A stretch of 38,630 nucleotides of DNA from Ruminococcaceae bacterium UBA3710 (GTDB lineage Bacteria > Bacillota > Clostridia > Oscillospirales > Acutalibacteraceae). Positions 8,734 to 16,194 of this stretch are shown piece by piece. Location of the stretch: positions 1 through 38,630 of the forward strand of contig DFHZ01000014.1 of assembly GCA_002371985.1 (NCBI GenBank), in the 5' to 3' direction. Below the pieces are notes generated by a model. That model was given only the letters and a program-made list of their open reading frames with translations, made no database searches and was not told the origin of the DNA. The position numbers and the translations under genes were made by a program. Numbering within the stretch: position 1 is the stretch's first letter; every line of letters starts with the position of its first letter.

Positions 8734-9567
8734 AAAAAGGCTATTGCACTCGGTACATTTGACGGTCTGCATACGGGTCATAGAAGTGTACTTGTCTTTG
8801 CAAAAACTTATGATTTAACGGTTCTTACATTTCGTTATCCCCCTAAATCCGTAAAGAATAGTAAAAAAGAACTGATAATGCTCCCGCAAGACAAAGAAGA
8901 TGCCTTGCTTAAACTCGGTGCAAAATCGGTTGTATTTTTAGATTTTGAAAAGGTAAAAGACATATCCGCAGAAGACTTTTTAAACTATTTAAAAGAAACA
9001 TATAATCCCGATTTAATCTGTTGCGGTTTTGACTTTCGTTTTGGAAAAAATGCTTCGGGCAACACTTCAACAATAGAAAAGTTTTGCAATCAAAACAATA
9101 TGGAATGTATGGTTGCACCCCCTGTTTTAAAAAACGGAAAGCCCATAAGTTCAACAAATATAAGGGAACTTATTAAATGCGGAAAAATCGAAGAGGCTAA
9201 TGAGCAAATTTTCGGCGGTTTCGGTTTTACTTCTGCTGTTATCCATGGCGACGCGAGAGGCAGAACAATCGGTTTTCCGACCGTTAATCAGGAATACCCT
9301 GCTGACCTTGTCTTGCCGAAGTTCGGTGTTTATTCGTCCAATATCATTATTGAAAATGTTACCTATAAATGTATTACAAATATAGGTATCAGACCTACAT
9401 TTGAAACCGAAAAGGTTTACTGCGAATCTCATATTCTTGATTTTAATGCCGATATTTACGGCAAATCCGTAACGCTCAAACCTCAAAAATTCATAAGATG
9501 TGAGCAAAAGTTTAATTCTCTTAAAGAATTGACAAATGCAATAAAAAAAGATATAACTAAAATATAA
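8731..9567 (+). CDS. ribF: Bifunctional riboflavin kinase / FMN adenylyltransferase
   Basis: RibF converts riboflavin to FMN and then FAD. The N-terminal nucleotidyltransferase domain starts KKAIALGTFDGLHTGH, with the HxGH motif at residues 14-17, and continues to PISSTNIREL. The C-terminal kinase domain has GFTSAVIHGDARGRTIGFPTVNQ and the usual VYCESHILDF. With ACG at 8731 as the start it is 278 residues, only slightly shorter than the usual 300 or so. The first in-frame ATG, at 8878, would delete the HxGH motif, so it is very unlikely to be the only start. ATA at 8725 is a less well-spaced alternative. Last conserved gene of the nusA operon; 13 bases precede the lipoprotein gene. Confidence 0.92.
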   Translation, partial: TKKAIALGTFDGLHTGHRSVLVFAKTYDLTVLTFRYPPKSVKNSKKELIMLPQDKEDALLKLGAKSVVFLDFEKVKDISAEDFLNYLKETYNPDLICCGFDFRFGKNASGNTSTIEKFCNQNNMECMVAPPVLKNGKPISSTNIRELIKCGKIEEANEQIFGGFGFTSAVIHGDARGRTIGFPTVNQEYPADLVLPKFGVYSSNIIIENVTYKCITNIGIRPTFETEKVYCESHILDFNADIYGKSVTLKPQKFIRCEQKFNSLKELTNAIKKDITKI

Positions 9568-9580
9568 GGTTGGTGATATT

Positions 9581-10321
9581 ATGAATAAAGTTTTTAAAAG
9601 CATTTTAGTTTTGCTTATTATAAGTGTTTTTGTTTCTTTCGTGTCTTGCAGTCCTGTTGAAACGGGAAGCGAAACGCAGGATAATTCCTCTACCGAAAAC
9701 AGCGATGCCAAATATAAAAATATAGAGGTTCCTCAGATTTCATCTGAAGACCCAATTATGCCGACCTATTTTGATATAAGCCTTTATAATGTTGAAAATT
9801 ACTCCGACATTTATTTAGGAAAGAATTTTAAATATAAAATCACATACGCCGGAAATTCAATAGAAGTTCCGACAACCTATAAAAAAATGACAGCAAAGGG
9901 ATTTAATCTCATCGAGTCGGAAGAATATGACGAAAAATCTATAATTCTCGCCGGTAAAACTATGAATGCCACATTTGTAAACGAATACGGAAACAAACTT
10001 GATGCCGTTTTCTATAATGCTTCAAATTCGTCTGTTGAACTAAGGAATTGCCGAATTGTTAAATTCAAGATTTCTGAAAACAATCAATTTGTCGAGGACA
10101 GTTCTTACGGTCAGTTTTTTGTAAACGGAGTAACTAATCAATCGGCAATTACCGATATTATTGAATATTTGGGTGCTCCTTCTCATTTTTATGCCGTAAA
10201 TGAAGATGAATACTATCTCGACTACTTTCTCTCTAAAGACGACCTCAGGAGCAGGATAACCGTATATATAACCCCCGAAGAAGACTGCATTAAATCAATA
10301 GAATTTTCAAAATACGACTGA
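9581..10321 (+). CDS. Putative lipoprotein, function unknown
   Basis: A 246-residue protein. A Lys N-terminus and hydrophobic core end in the lipobox FVSC (Cys23), followed by a Ser/Thr/Glu-rich linker, so it is probably a lipoprotein anchored on the outer face of the membrane. The mature part has no repeats or cysteines of note; the conserved-looking parts are TYKKMTAKGFNL and ITDIIEYLGAPSHFYA, the latter resembling segments of small secreted Clostridia proteins. I do not recognise a family. The ATG at 9581 follows GGTTGGTGAT. It is in series with ribF and the cohesin-like gene, perhaps by read-through. Confidence 0.65.
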   Translation: MNKVFKSILVLLIISVFVSFVSCSPVETGSETQDNSSTENSDAKYKNIEVPQISSEDPIMPTYFDISLYNVENYSDIYLGKNFKYKITYAGNSIEVPTTYKKMTAKGFNLIESEEYDEKSIILAGKTMNATFVNEYGNKLDAVFYNASNSSVELRNCRIVKFKISENNQFVEDSSYGQFFVNGVTNQSAITDIIEYLGAPSHFYAVNEDEYYLDYFLSKDDLRSRITVYITPEEDCIKSIEFSKYD

Positions 10322-10344
10322 TTGAAAAATTGGAGGAAAAAAGA

Positions 10345-11448
10345 ATGAAAAAGGCATTATCAATCTTTTTTTGTGCGTTAATGGTGTTTTTAAATTTTTC
10401 GGTTCTCGGCACTATAATTGCATCGGCGGACAGGGCTGTTATATCGCTCTCTACTCAAGAACCGAAGGTGGGCGATAACCTTATTGTGGCATTAAAATAC
10501 AGTTCCTCTTCTTCTGATATAGAAGATATAGATGCTACTTTAAAATATGATTCCTCCGTTTTAGAGTATATTTCGGGAGGAAAATCGTCAAGAAACTCCA
10601 CAATCACGATTGAAGAAACAAATGTCAATAAGTTATCTCATTCGATCTATATAACATTTAAGGCAAAAGCCGAGGGAAGATCAACTTTATCTGCTACGAT
10701 AACATCCTCGTCCGACAGCAAAACAAATACCGAAGAAGCGAGTACAAATGTAACTGTTTACGGCGAAAATTCCAACAATTACCTTGTTAAAATCGGCGAT
10801 AAAAAGTACCACATTCAAGACGATTTGACAAATATAGAAATTCCCGCTTCCTTTGAACCGTCAAAAACGGAATATAACGATATTGAGATAAATACGATAA
10901 CCGATAATAAAAAATACACCCTCTTTTACCTTACCGCAGATGACGATTCTGTATCAGACTGGTTTTATATTAACGACCAAAATGAGTTTACAAGACTTGA
11001 TTATATAACCTGCAATAACAATATATACATAATTGAAAATTCCAAAACTGCATCAGTTCAAAACAATAATTGGTTTTTGGATAAAATGGATTTTAACGGC
11101 AGAACATTCAAAGCATATAAATCGACCGATTTAAGGCTTAAAGATATATATGTTTTGTACTGCTATAAAAACGGCGAGAGCAACTATTACAGATACGATT
11201 TGTTGGAAGACACCATTCAAAGAGCCCCCGATTTTGTTTCTGCCCAAACTCCTAAAAAACAAGTGGAAGAAAACAGAAACTTTATAGAATCATTCGCTTA
11301 TTTGCCTAATTCGGGTAAAGTAATATTTGCACTGCTTGTACTTGAAACATTATCAATAATTTTGCTGATTGTAATACTTGTGAAAAAACAAATAGCAAAG
11401 TTAAAGGATAAAACGGACAAGAATTACGAATATACAAGCGAAGAATAA
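10345..11448 (+). CDS. Membrane-anchored protein with N-terminal cohesin-like domain
   Basis: A 367-residue exported protein. A signal peptide (1 to about 28, ASA/D) is followed by a beta-rich domain (about 30-145) that reads like a cohesin: AVISLSTQEPKVGDNLIVAL, DIDATLKYDSSVLEYISGG, IYITFKAKAEGRSTLSATIT. A middle domain (about 150-310) of unknown family follows; its KKYTLFYLTADDDSVSDWFYIN part looks like a ligand- or glycan-binding fold but I cannot name it. One membrane segment (about 326-346) and a charged cytosolic tail end the protein. The ATG at 10345 follows GGAGG. It could display a dockerin-bearing partner, for example the amidase at 18491, but pairing is not shown. Terminated at 11481. 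Confidence 0.7.
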   Translation: MKKALSIFFCALMVFLNFSVLGTIIASADRAVISLSTQEPKVGDNLIVALKYSSSSSDIEDIDATLKYDSSVLEYISGGKSSRNSTITIEETNVNKLSHSIYITFKAKAEGRSTLSATITSSSDSKTNTEEASTNVTVYGENSNNYLVKIGDKKYHIQDDLTNIEIPASFEPSKTEYNDIEINTITDNKKYTLFYLTADDDSVSDWFYINDQNEFTRLDYITCNNNIYIIENSKTASVQNNNWFLDKMDFNGRTFKAYKSTDLRLKDIYVLYCYKNGESNYYRYDLLEDTIQRAPDFVSAQTPKKQVEENRNFIESFAYLPNSGKVIFALLVLETLSIILLIVILVKKQIAKLKDKTDKNYEYTSEE

Positions 11449-11473
11449 AAAATGGGACTGTAAAAAACAGCCC
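11443..11473 (-). terminator. Terminator of the dCMP deaminase operon
   Basis: Read on the minus strand, GGGCTGT and ACAG.CCC pair across 11473-11454 with one bulge and are followed by ATTTTTTATTC. This would stop transcripts of the HAD / dCMP deaminase genes. Confidence 0.6.
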
Positions 11474-11480
11474 AAATAAA

Positions 11481-11528
11481 AAAGACTGTTTGCAAATCCG
11501 AAAAAGGATATGCAAGCAGTCTTTTTGC
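11481..11528. terminator. Strong terminator between convergent genes
   Basis: AAAGACTG at 11481-11488 pairs with CAGTCTTT at 11517-11524. The stem continues through TTTGCA/TGCAAG and ATCC/GGAT around a GAAAAA loop, giving about 18 pairs with one mismatch. TTTTT follows on the plus strand and a T-rich run on the minus strand, so it may work in both directions. Rest of 11529-11640: a separate palindrome at 11560-11581, nothing else recognised. Confidence 0.8.
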
Positions 11529-11559
11529 ATTTATGTATGTTTCATTTCGGTATTTTAAA

Positions 11560-11581
11560 GGGATGATGTGGGCATCATCCC
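11560..11581. repeat. Palindrome, possibly a member of a dispersed intergenic repeat
   Basis: GGGATGATG TGGG CATCATCCC forms a 9-bp perfect stem with a 4-base loop. It has no T-run, so it does not look like a terminator. Its minus-strand form, TGTAGGGGATGATGCCCACA, resembles GTAGGGGCGAT-type palindromes that I recall as common between genes in Clostridia; that link is from memory and untested. Confidence 0.5.
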
Positions 11582-11640
11582 CTACAACAAGTAAATTTTT
11601 GACCGAGGTGGTTTTTTAAGCCCGATTTTTGTTTTTTATA

Positions 11641-12120
11641 TCACAAATTAAACTTAATCTCTTTGTTTGTTGTATTAAATTCTCTATACTTAACTTTTGC
11701 ACTGTCAAACATTTTCTTTGATGCCTTTGTGGAGTCGGTTTCGCTGTATTTATCGCTTAAATATACAACTTCGCTTATACCTGCTTGAATAATTGCTTTA
11801 GCACATTCGTTGCACGGAAAAAGAGTAGTATAGCATATAGCATCTTTTACGGAACCGCCGTGGCAATTAAGTATTGCATTAAGTTCAGCATGGCAAACAA
11901 AGAGATACTTTGTTTTAAGAGGGTCTCCGCTTCTGTCCCATGGATATTCGTCATCATCACAACATTTAGGCATTCCGTTATAGCCCATAGAAATAATCTT
12001 ATTATCCTTATCCACTATACATGCACCGACCTGAGTTGACGGGTCTTTGCTACGCATAGACGAAAGAACTGCAATACCCATAAAGTATTCGTCCCAAGAA
12101 AGATAATCTTCCCGTTTCAT
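11641..12120 (-). CDS. Deoxycytidylate (dCMP) deaminase
   Basis: A 159-residue zinc-dependent dCMP/CMP deaminase of the ComEB type that makes dUMP for thymidylate synthesis. The zinc and proton-shuttle motif CHAE (His77, Glu79) and PCNEC (Cys103, Cys106) are intact; WDEYFMGIAVLSSMRSKDPSTQVGA and YNGMP are typical of the family. The ATG at 12120 gives MKREDYLSWDEYF; an ATG at 12132 would add MVIS but has its purine-rich site directly adjacent. It follows the HAD phosphatase by about 46 bases on the same strand, and both probably form one transcript. Confidence 0.93.
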   Translation of the reverse strand: MKREDYLSWDEYFMGIAVLSSMRSKDPSTQVGACIVDKDNKIISMGYNGMPKCCDDDEYPWDRSGDPLKTKYLFVCHAELNAILNCHGGSVKDAICYTTLFPCNECAKAIIQAGISEVVYLSDKYSETDSTKASKKMFDSAKVKYREFNTTNKEIKFNL

Positions 12121-12165
12121 ACTAATCACCATCTCTTCCGCATTCTTTTAAAATATTTTAATATA

Positions 12166-12831
12166 TTATTCTTTGTTTTGCAAGTCGTTTATAATTTTTA
12201 AAAGTTCGGCAGGTTCCCTGATTATATACTTTGCTCCGCCTTTTAAAAGTTCTGTTTCTTCTCTGTATCCCCAGAGTTCGCCTACCGGCAAGGCACCGCT
12301 GTTAGCACCCGTTAATACATCAACACCCGAATCGCCTATAAAAATACATTCTTGAGGTTTCACACCTAATTCTTTCATAGTCATAATCGCAGCCGTCGGG
12401 TCCGGTTTAGCAGGCAGCCCTTCCCTTTTTCCGAAAACGCAGTCAAACACATCTCCATAGGCACTTGTTACGACCTTATCCGCCATCTCTTGGGCTTTGT
12501 TTGTAACAACGGCTACTTTCATTCCCATTTCTTTTAAAGCCGATACAAGTTCTTTTACGCCGTCATACGGTGCCGTATTATCGGCAAAATGTACCGAATA
12601 GGACTCAAAGAATACCTTTTTTACCTTTTCGATAGTATCTTTATCTCTGTTTTCAACAGGCAGAGCCCTCTCTATCATTTTAGGGATACCGTCGCCGACA
12701 AAGTATTTAAATTCTTCGGTTTTATGTGTTTCAAACCCGAACTTATCAAGTGCAAAATTAACCGAATTTGCAAGGTCGACAAGTGAATTGACAAGGGTAC
12801 CGTCCAAATCAAATAAAACTGCTTTAATCAT
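12166..12831 (-). CDS. HAD family phosphatase (phosphoglycolate phosphatase-like)
   Basis: A 221-residue HAD hydrolase. Motif I is FDLDGTLVNS (Asp8, Asp10), a helical cap follows (about 15-85), motif II is VVTNK, motif III is KPDPTAA and motif IV is FIGDSGVD. This matches Gph/PpaX-type phosphatases acting on 2-phosphoglycolate or pyrophosphate; substrate cannot be set from sequence. The ATG at 12831 starts MIKAVLFDLDGT; an ATG at 12843 would add four residues, and neither has a strong ribosome-binding site. No clear promoter was seen between it and the rpmB terminator. Confidence 0.85.
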   Translation of the reverse strand: MIKAVLFDLDGTLVNSLVDLANSVNFALDKFGFETHKTEEFKYFVGDGIPKMIERALPVENRDKDTIEKVKKVFFESYSVHFADNTAPYDGVKELVSALKEMGMKVAVVTNKAQEMADKVVTSAYGDVFDCVFGKREGLPAKPDPTAAIMTMKELGVKPQECIFIGDSGVDVLTGANSGALPVGELWGYREETELLKGGAKYIIREPAELLKIINDLQNKE

Positions 12832-12849
12832 AAAAATCGCCATTTTTCT

Positions 12850-12893
12850 AAAAAACTAAAAGTCCCGAGATGCTAACAGCCACTCGAGACTTT
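12850..12893 (-). terminator. rpmB terminator
   Basis: On the minus strand AAAGTCTCGAG pairs with CTCGGGACTTT around a loop of about 13 bases (one G-U), followed by TAGTTTTTT. It lies directly behind rpmB and before the HAD gene. Confidence 0.8.
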
Positions 12894-12911
12894 ACAGACA
12901 ACAAATAACAA

Positions 12912-13100
12912 TCAGATTGCTCTTGTAACCTTACCGGAACGCAAGCAACGGGTGCAAACGTTTATACGACGAGGAGAGCCGTTAACGATAGCCTTAACCT
13001 TTTTTACATTTGGTTTCCAAGTTCTGTTGGAGCGTCTGTGTGAATGGGAAACCTTAATTCCGAAAGCAATTTCTTTGTTGCAGATATCACATTTAGCCAT
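12912..13100 (-). CDS. rpmB: 50S ribosomal protein L28 (C4 zinc form)
   Basis: A 62-residue L28 with two Cys pairs, CDIC and CTRC, marking the zinc-binding form. Family core: KVSHSHRRSNRTWKPNVKKV. The ATG at 13100 has GGGAGGTG upstream; an in-frame ATG at 13109 overlaps that site and is rejected. It is a single-gene transcript with its own promoter (13155-13183) and terminator. Confidence 0.96.
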   Translation of the reverse strand: MAKCDICNKEIAFGIKVSHSHRRSNRTWKPNVKKVKAIVNGSPRRINVCTRCLRSGKVTRAI

Positions 13101-13154
13101 GGTCTGCACCTCCCTTTAAGTTATACCAAATAACAAATTTCGATAGCAAAGACA

Positions 13155-13183
13155 ATAATAGCATAAACAAGCGAAAAAATCAA
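13155..13183 (-). promoter_or_regulatory. rpmB promoter
   Basis: On the minus strand: -35 TTGATT (13183-13178), a 17-base spacer and -10 TATTAT (13160-13155) preceded by TGC. The -35 abuts the gpsA terminator stem. A second possible promoter (TTGCTA-18-TATAAC) lies closer to the gene. Confidence 0.75.
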
Positions 13184-13203
13184 GCATTTTTTAAAAAAAA
13201 TGC
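13184..13203 (-). terminator. gpsA terminator
   Basis: On the minus strand GCATTTTTT TT AAAAAATGC, a 9-bp perfect inverted repeat, is followed by TTGATTTTTTCG. The T-run contains the -35 of the rpmB promoter. Confidence 0.6.
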
Positions 13204-13217
13204 GAAATAAAGTGATT

Positions 13218-14204
13218 TTAGCGGTTTTCTGCCTGTTTTGGTCTTAACATCAATTCTTTTACCACATTACTTATAGGTTTATTCTCATACAAAACACCGT
13301 AGCATACTTCTACTATCGGCATAGTAACATTATACTTTTTGGCAAGAGAATATGCCGTTTTACAAGCATAATAACCCTCAACCGTTCCTACCCTTTCGAG
13401 TGCCGTCTTAATATCAACACCCGAGCCTACCAAGTTTCCAAAACGATTATTTCGGCTATGGACCGAAGTGCAGGTAACAACCAAATCTCCGATACCCGAC
13501 AAACCGGCAAATGTTCTCTCATTCGCTCCCATTTTAACACCGAGTTTTGACATTTCGGCAAGACCTCTTGTTATAAGGGCGGCTTTTGAGTTATCGCCTA
13601 AATTTAGCCCGTCGCAGATACCGGCACAAATAGCAATAACATTTTTCAGTGCTCCGCCGAGTTCAACACCTACTATATCATCGCTTGTGTAGATACGCAA
13701 AAATTCGTTTGAAAGTTCGTCTTGTACTATTGAAGCCGCCGTAAGACTGCGTGAAGCGGCAACAAGAGATGTCGGTATTTTCCTTGCAACCTCCTCAGCA
13801 TGGGACGGACCCGAAAGTATAACTACCGACGAATCGGGGTTTTCTTCCGAAATGACCTCTGATAATCTTTTATATGTTCCGTCTTCCAAGCCCTTTGACA
13901 AACCTACGATTATACCGAAGTTTTTAAATGCCGACAACTGCTTTGCAACGCTCCTTACAGCGGTAGAAGGGACTGCAATTACCGTCAAAAGAGAATTTTC
14001 AACACTTGACATATCGCTTGTGATTTTTATATCTTCGGGGAGAAAAATTCCTTTTAAAAGTTTCTCGTTTGTTCTGGTGGTATTAAGCAGTTCAACTTCC
14101 TTTTCAAACGGCGACCACAATGTAACATTATGACCGCAATTATATGCCGAAAGTCCGAGTGCCATACCCCAACCGCCGGAACCTAAAACAGTAATCTTTG
14201 CCAT
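13218..14204 (-). CDS. gpsA: NAD(P)-dependent glycerol-3-phosphate dehydrogenase
   Basis: A 328-residue GpsA that reduces dihydroxyacetone phosphate to sn-glycerol 3-phosphate, the acceptor used by PlsY encoded just upstream. The Rossmann motif VLGSGGWGMALG is at residues 5-16; LSGPSHAEEVA and the catalytic-lysine region VGVELGGALKNVIAI, as well as the GLAEMSKLG and LSGIGDLVVTC blocks, are all present. The ATG at 14204 overlaps the plsY stop by one base (TAATG), with a ribosome-binding site GGAGGT about 9 bases upstream inside plsY. Standard length. Confidence 0.96.
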   Translation of the reverse strand: MAKITVLGSGGWGMALGLSAYNCGHNVTLWSPFEKEVELLNTTRTNEKLLKGIFLPEDIKITSDMSSVENSLLTVIAVPSTAVRSVAKQLSAFKNFGIIVGLSKGLEDGTYKRLSEVISEENPDSSVVILSGPSHAEEVARKIPTSLVAASRSLTAASIVQDELSNEFLRIYTSDDIVGVELGGALKNVIAICAGICDGLNLGDNSKAALITRGLAEMSKLGVKMGANERTFAGLSGIGDLVVTCTSVHSRNNRFGNLVGSGVDIKTALERVGTVEGYYACKTAYSLAKKYNVTMPIVEVCYGVLYENKPISNVVKELMLRPKQAENR

Positions 14205-14857
14205 TACTTTTTACCTCCGATAGAAATTTTTCTTTCCTCGCCGTTTATAATTCTGACAATATTATCTTTATGTTTGAAAATAATTATAAGTCCGATTATT
14301 ATCGCCATAATCATTTGCGGTAAAAACAAAGAACTTTTATCATACATAATAAGAGCAGAAACAACAACGCTGACAGTCCCTACAAGCGAAGAGACTGAAA
14401 CCATTTTAGTAATTAAAAGGCTGATTGCAAAAAGCAATAAACCTATTGCCGTGGCAATGGGACAAAAAGCGAGGAAAATTCCTGCTCCCGTTGCAACGCC
14501 TTTTCCGCCCCTGAACTCAAAAAACAGAGGAAATATATGCCCTATCATACAAGCAAGTCCGCAAATATACGCACCGTAAATCGGGCTATACATCGGGTCC
14601 CCCGTAGAATTGAAAATATATTCAAATATTATTTTACCGAGATATGCCGAAAGGGTGCCTTTCAGAAAGTCGCAAATGAATGTAAGTATTCCTACTTTTT
14701 TACCTGCCGCACGAAATGTATTGGTAGTTCCGGCATTTCCGCTTCCTACCGTCCTTACATCTTTTTTGGCAAATATCTTTGTAAAGATTACCGCAAAACT
14801 GATACTACCTATCAAATATGCGGCAACTACGGTTATCAAAGCAGTTAAAAACATCAT
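14204..14857 (-). CDS. plsY: Acyl-phosphate:glycerol-3-phosphate acyltransferase PlsY
   Basis: A 217-residue polytopic membrane enzyme that acylates glycerol 3-phosphate in the first step of phospholipid synthesis. The three cytosolic family motifs are visible: SGNAGTTNTFRAAGKK, the glycine-rich FRGGKGVATGAG, and the C-terminal IFKHKDNIVRIINGEE. About five to six membrane segments. The ATG at 14857 overlaps the der stop by four bases (ATGA); the next ATG at 14854 is equally possible. GpsA-PlsY adjacency supplies both product and substrate for the same pathway. Confidence 0.95.
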   Translation of the reverse strand: MMFLTALITVVAAYLIGSISFAVIFTKIFAKKDVRTVGSGNAGTTNTFRAAGKKVGILTFICDFLKGTLSAYLGKIIFEYIFNSTGDPMYSPIYGAYICGLACMIGHIFPLFFEFRGGKGVATGAGIFLAFCPIATAIGLLLFAISLLITKMVSVSSLVGTVSVVVSALIMYDKSSLFLPQMIMAIIIGLIIIFKHKDNIVRIINGEERKISIGGKK

Positions 14858-16179
14858 TTCTCGCCTCTTTCTCTTATAACAAATCTTACAGGTGTTCCCT
14901 CAAGACCGAATGTTGAACGGATTTGATTTTCTAAATACCTCTGGTATGAAAAATGGAACAAATCTGCTCTGTTACAAAAAGCCACGAATGTCGGGGGGCT
15001 TGTAGAGGCTTGGGTCATATAGTAAATTTTAAGTCGCTTGCCCTTATCCGTAGGCGGTTGAACACGAGCGGTTGCATCGGCTAAAATATCGTTTAACTTG
15101 CCGGTTGAAATACGCATAGTATTTTGAGTATGAACATATTTTATAAGTTCAAACAATCTATCAAGTCGCTGACCTGTTTTAGCCGAAATAAAGATAATCG
15201 GAGCAAATGACATAAACGAAAAATCGTTCATAAGTCTTTTTCGGTAATTATCCATAGTTTGACCATCTTTTTCAACAATATCCCATTTATTAACCGCTAT
15301 GATACAGCCTTTGCCCTGTTCAAGAGCAAGTCCTGCAACCTTTGAATCCTGCTCGGTAAAACCGTCTGTGCCGTCTATCATAATAACACAAACATCCGCC
15401 CGTTCAATAGCCATTTTTGCCCTTAAAACACTGTATTTCTCAATTTTATCTTCAATTTTACTCTGACGGCGAAGACCGGCAGTATCAATAAAGTTAAACT
15501 TTCCGAATTTGTTTTCAACAGGAGTATCAATAGCGTCTCTTGTAGTACCGGCAATATCCGATACAATGGTTCTTTCTTCGCCGGTAATCTTATTAACAAG
15601 AGAGGACTTACCTGCATTCGGCTTGCCGATAACTGCGACCTTTACGGTGTCGTCGTCATCCTCTTCGTCAAATGCACCTTCCGGCAGATTTTTAAATACT
15701 TCGTCAAGCAAATCGCCGGTTCCGTGCCCATGAACCGAAGAAACGGCAAACGGGTCGCCGAGCCCCAAATTATAAAATTCATAAAAATCAGGCGGTATAT
15801 CGCCGATATTATCGCATTTATTAACGCAAAGAATTATCGGTTTCCCGCTTTTTTGAAGCATTGAAGAAATCTCCATATCGGTTGCGGTAACGCCGGTTTG
15901 CATATCTACGACAAAAATAATAACAAGTGCCGTATCAATAGCAAGATTTGCCTGCATTCTCATACCTGACAGAATAATATCATCGGTTTTAGGCTCGATA
16001 CCGCCTGTATCCACAAGCATAATTTTATGTCCCTGCCACTCGGCATCGCCGTAAATACGGTCCCTTGTAACTCCGGGCGTATCGTCAACAATAGAAAGCC
16101 TTTGCCCTATCAATTTATTAAAAAGCGTTGATTTGCCGACATTCGGTCTTCCGACAATAGCAACAACAGGTTTTGCCAT
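14854..16179 (-). CDS. der: Ribosome biogenesis GTPase Der (EngA)
   Basis: A 441-residue tandem GTPase that acts in 50S subunit assembly. First G domain: G1 GRPNVGKST (about 10-18), DTPGVTRDR, DTGG and NKCD. Second G domain: GKPNAGKSS (about 185), GTTRDAID, DTAG, NKWD and SAK. A KH-like C-terminal domain contains PTDKGKRLKIYYMTQ and PVRFVIRERGEK. The start at 16179 lies 15 bases downstream of the DUF512 gene, so they are co-transcribed. Nothing unusual. Confidence 0.97.
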   Translation of the reverse strand: MAKPVVAIVGRPNVGKSTLFNKLIGQRLSIVDDTPGVTRDRIYGDAEWQGHKIMLVDTGGIEPKTDDIILSGMRMQANLAIDTALVIIFVVDMQTGVTATDMEISSMLQKSGKPIILCVNKCDNIGDIPPDFYEFYNLGLGDPFAVSSVHGHGTGDLLDEVFKNLPEGAFDEEDDDDTVKVAVIGKPNAGKSSLVNKITGEERTIVSDIAGTTRDAIDTPVENKFGKFNFIDTAGLRRQSKIEDKIEKYSVLRAKMAIERADVCVIMIDGTDGFTEQDSKVAGLALEQGKGCIIAVNKWDIVEKDGQTMDNYRKRLMNDFSFMSFAPIIFISAKTGQRLDRLFELIKYVHTQNTMRISTGKLNDILADATARVQPPTDKGKRLKIYYMTQASTSPPTFVAFCNRADLFHFSYQRYLENQIRSTFGLEGTPVRFVIRERGEK

Positions 16180-16194
16180 AAATCATATATCCTT

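Noticed and set aside
8878..9567. ATG at 8878 as start of ribF
   Set aside because: It would remove the HxGH nucleotidyltransferase motif, and the upstream frame is open and conserved to 8731.
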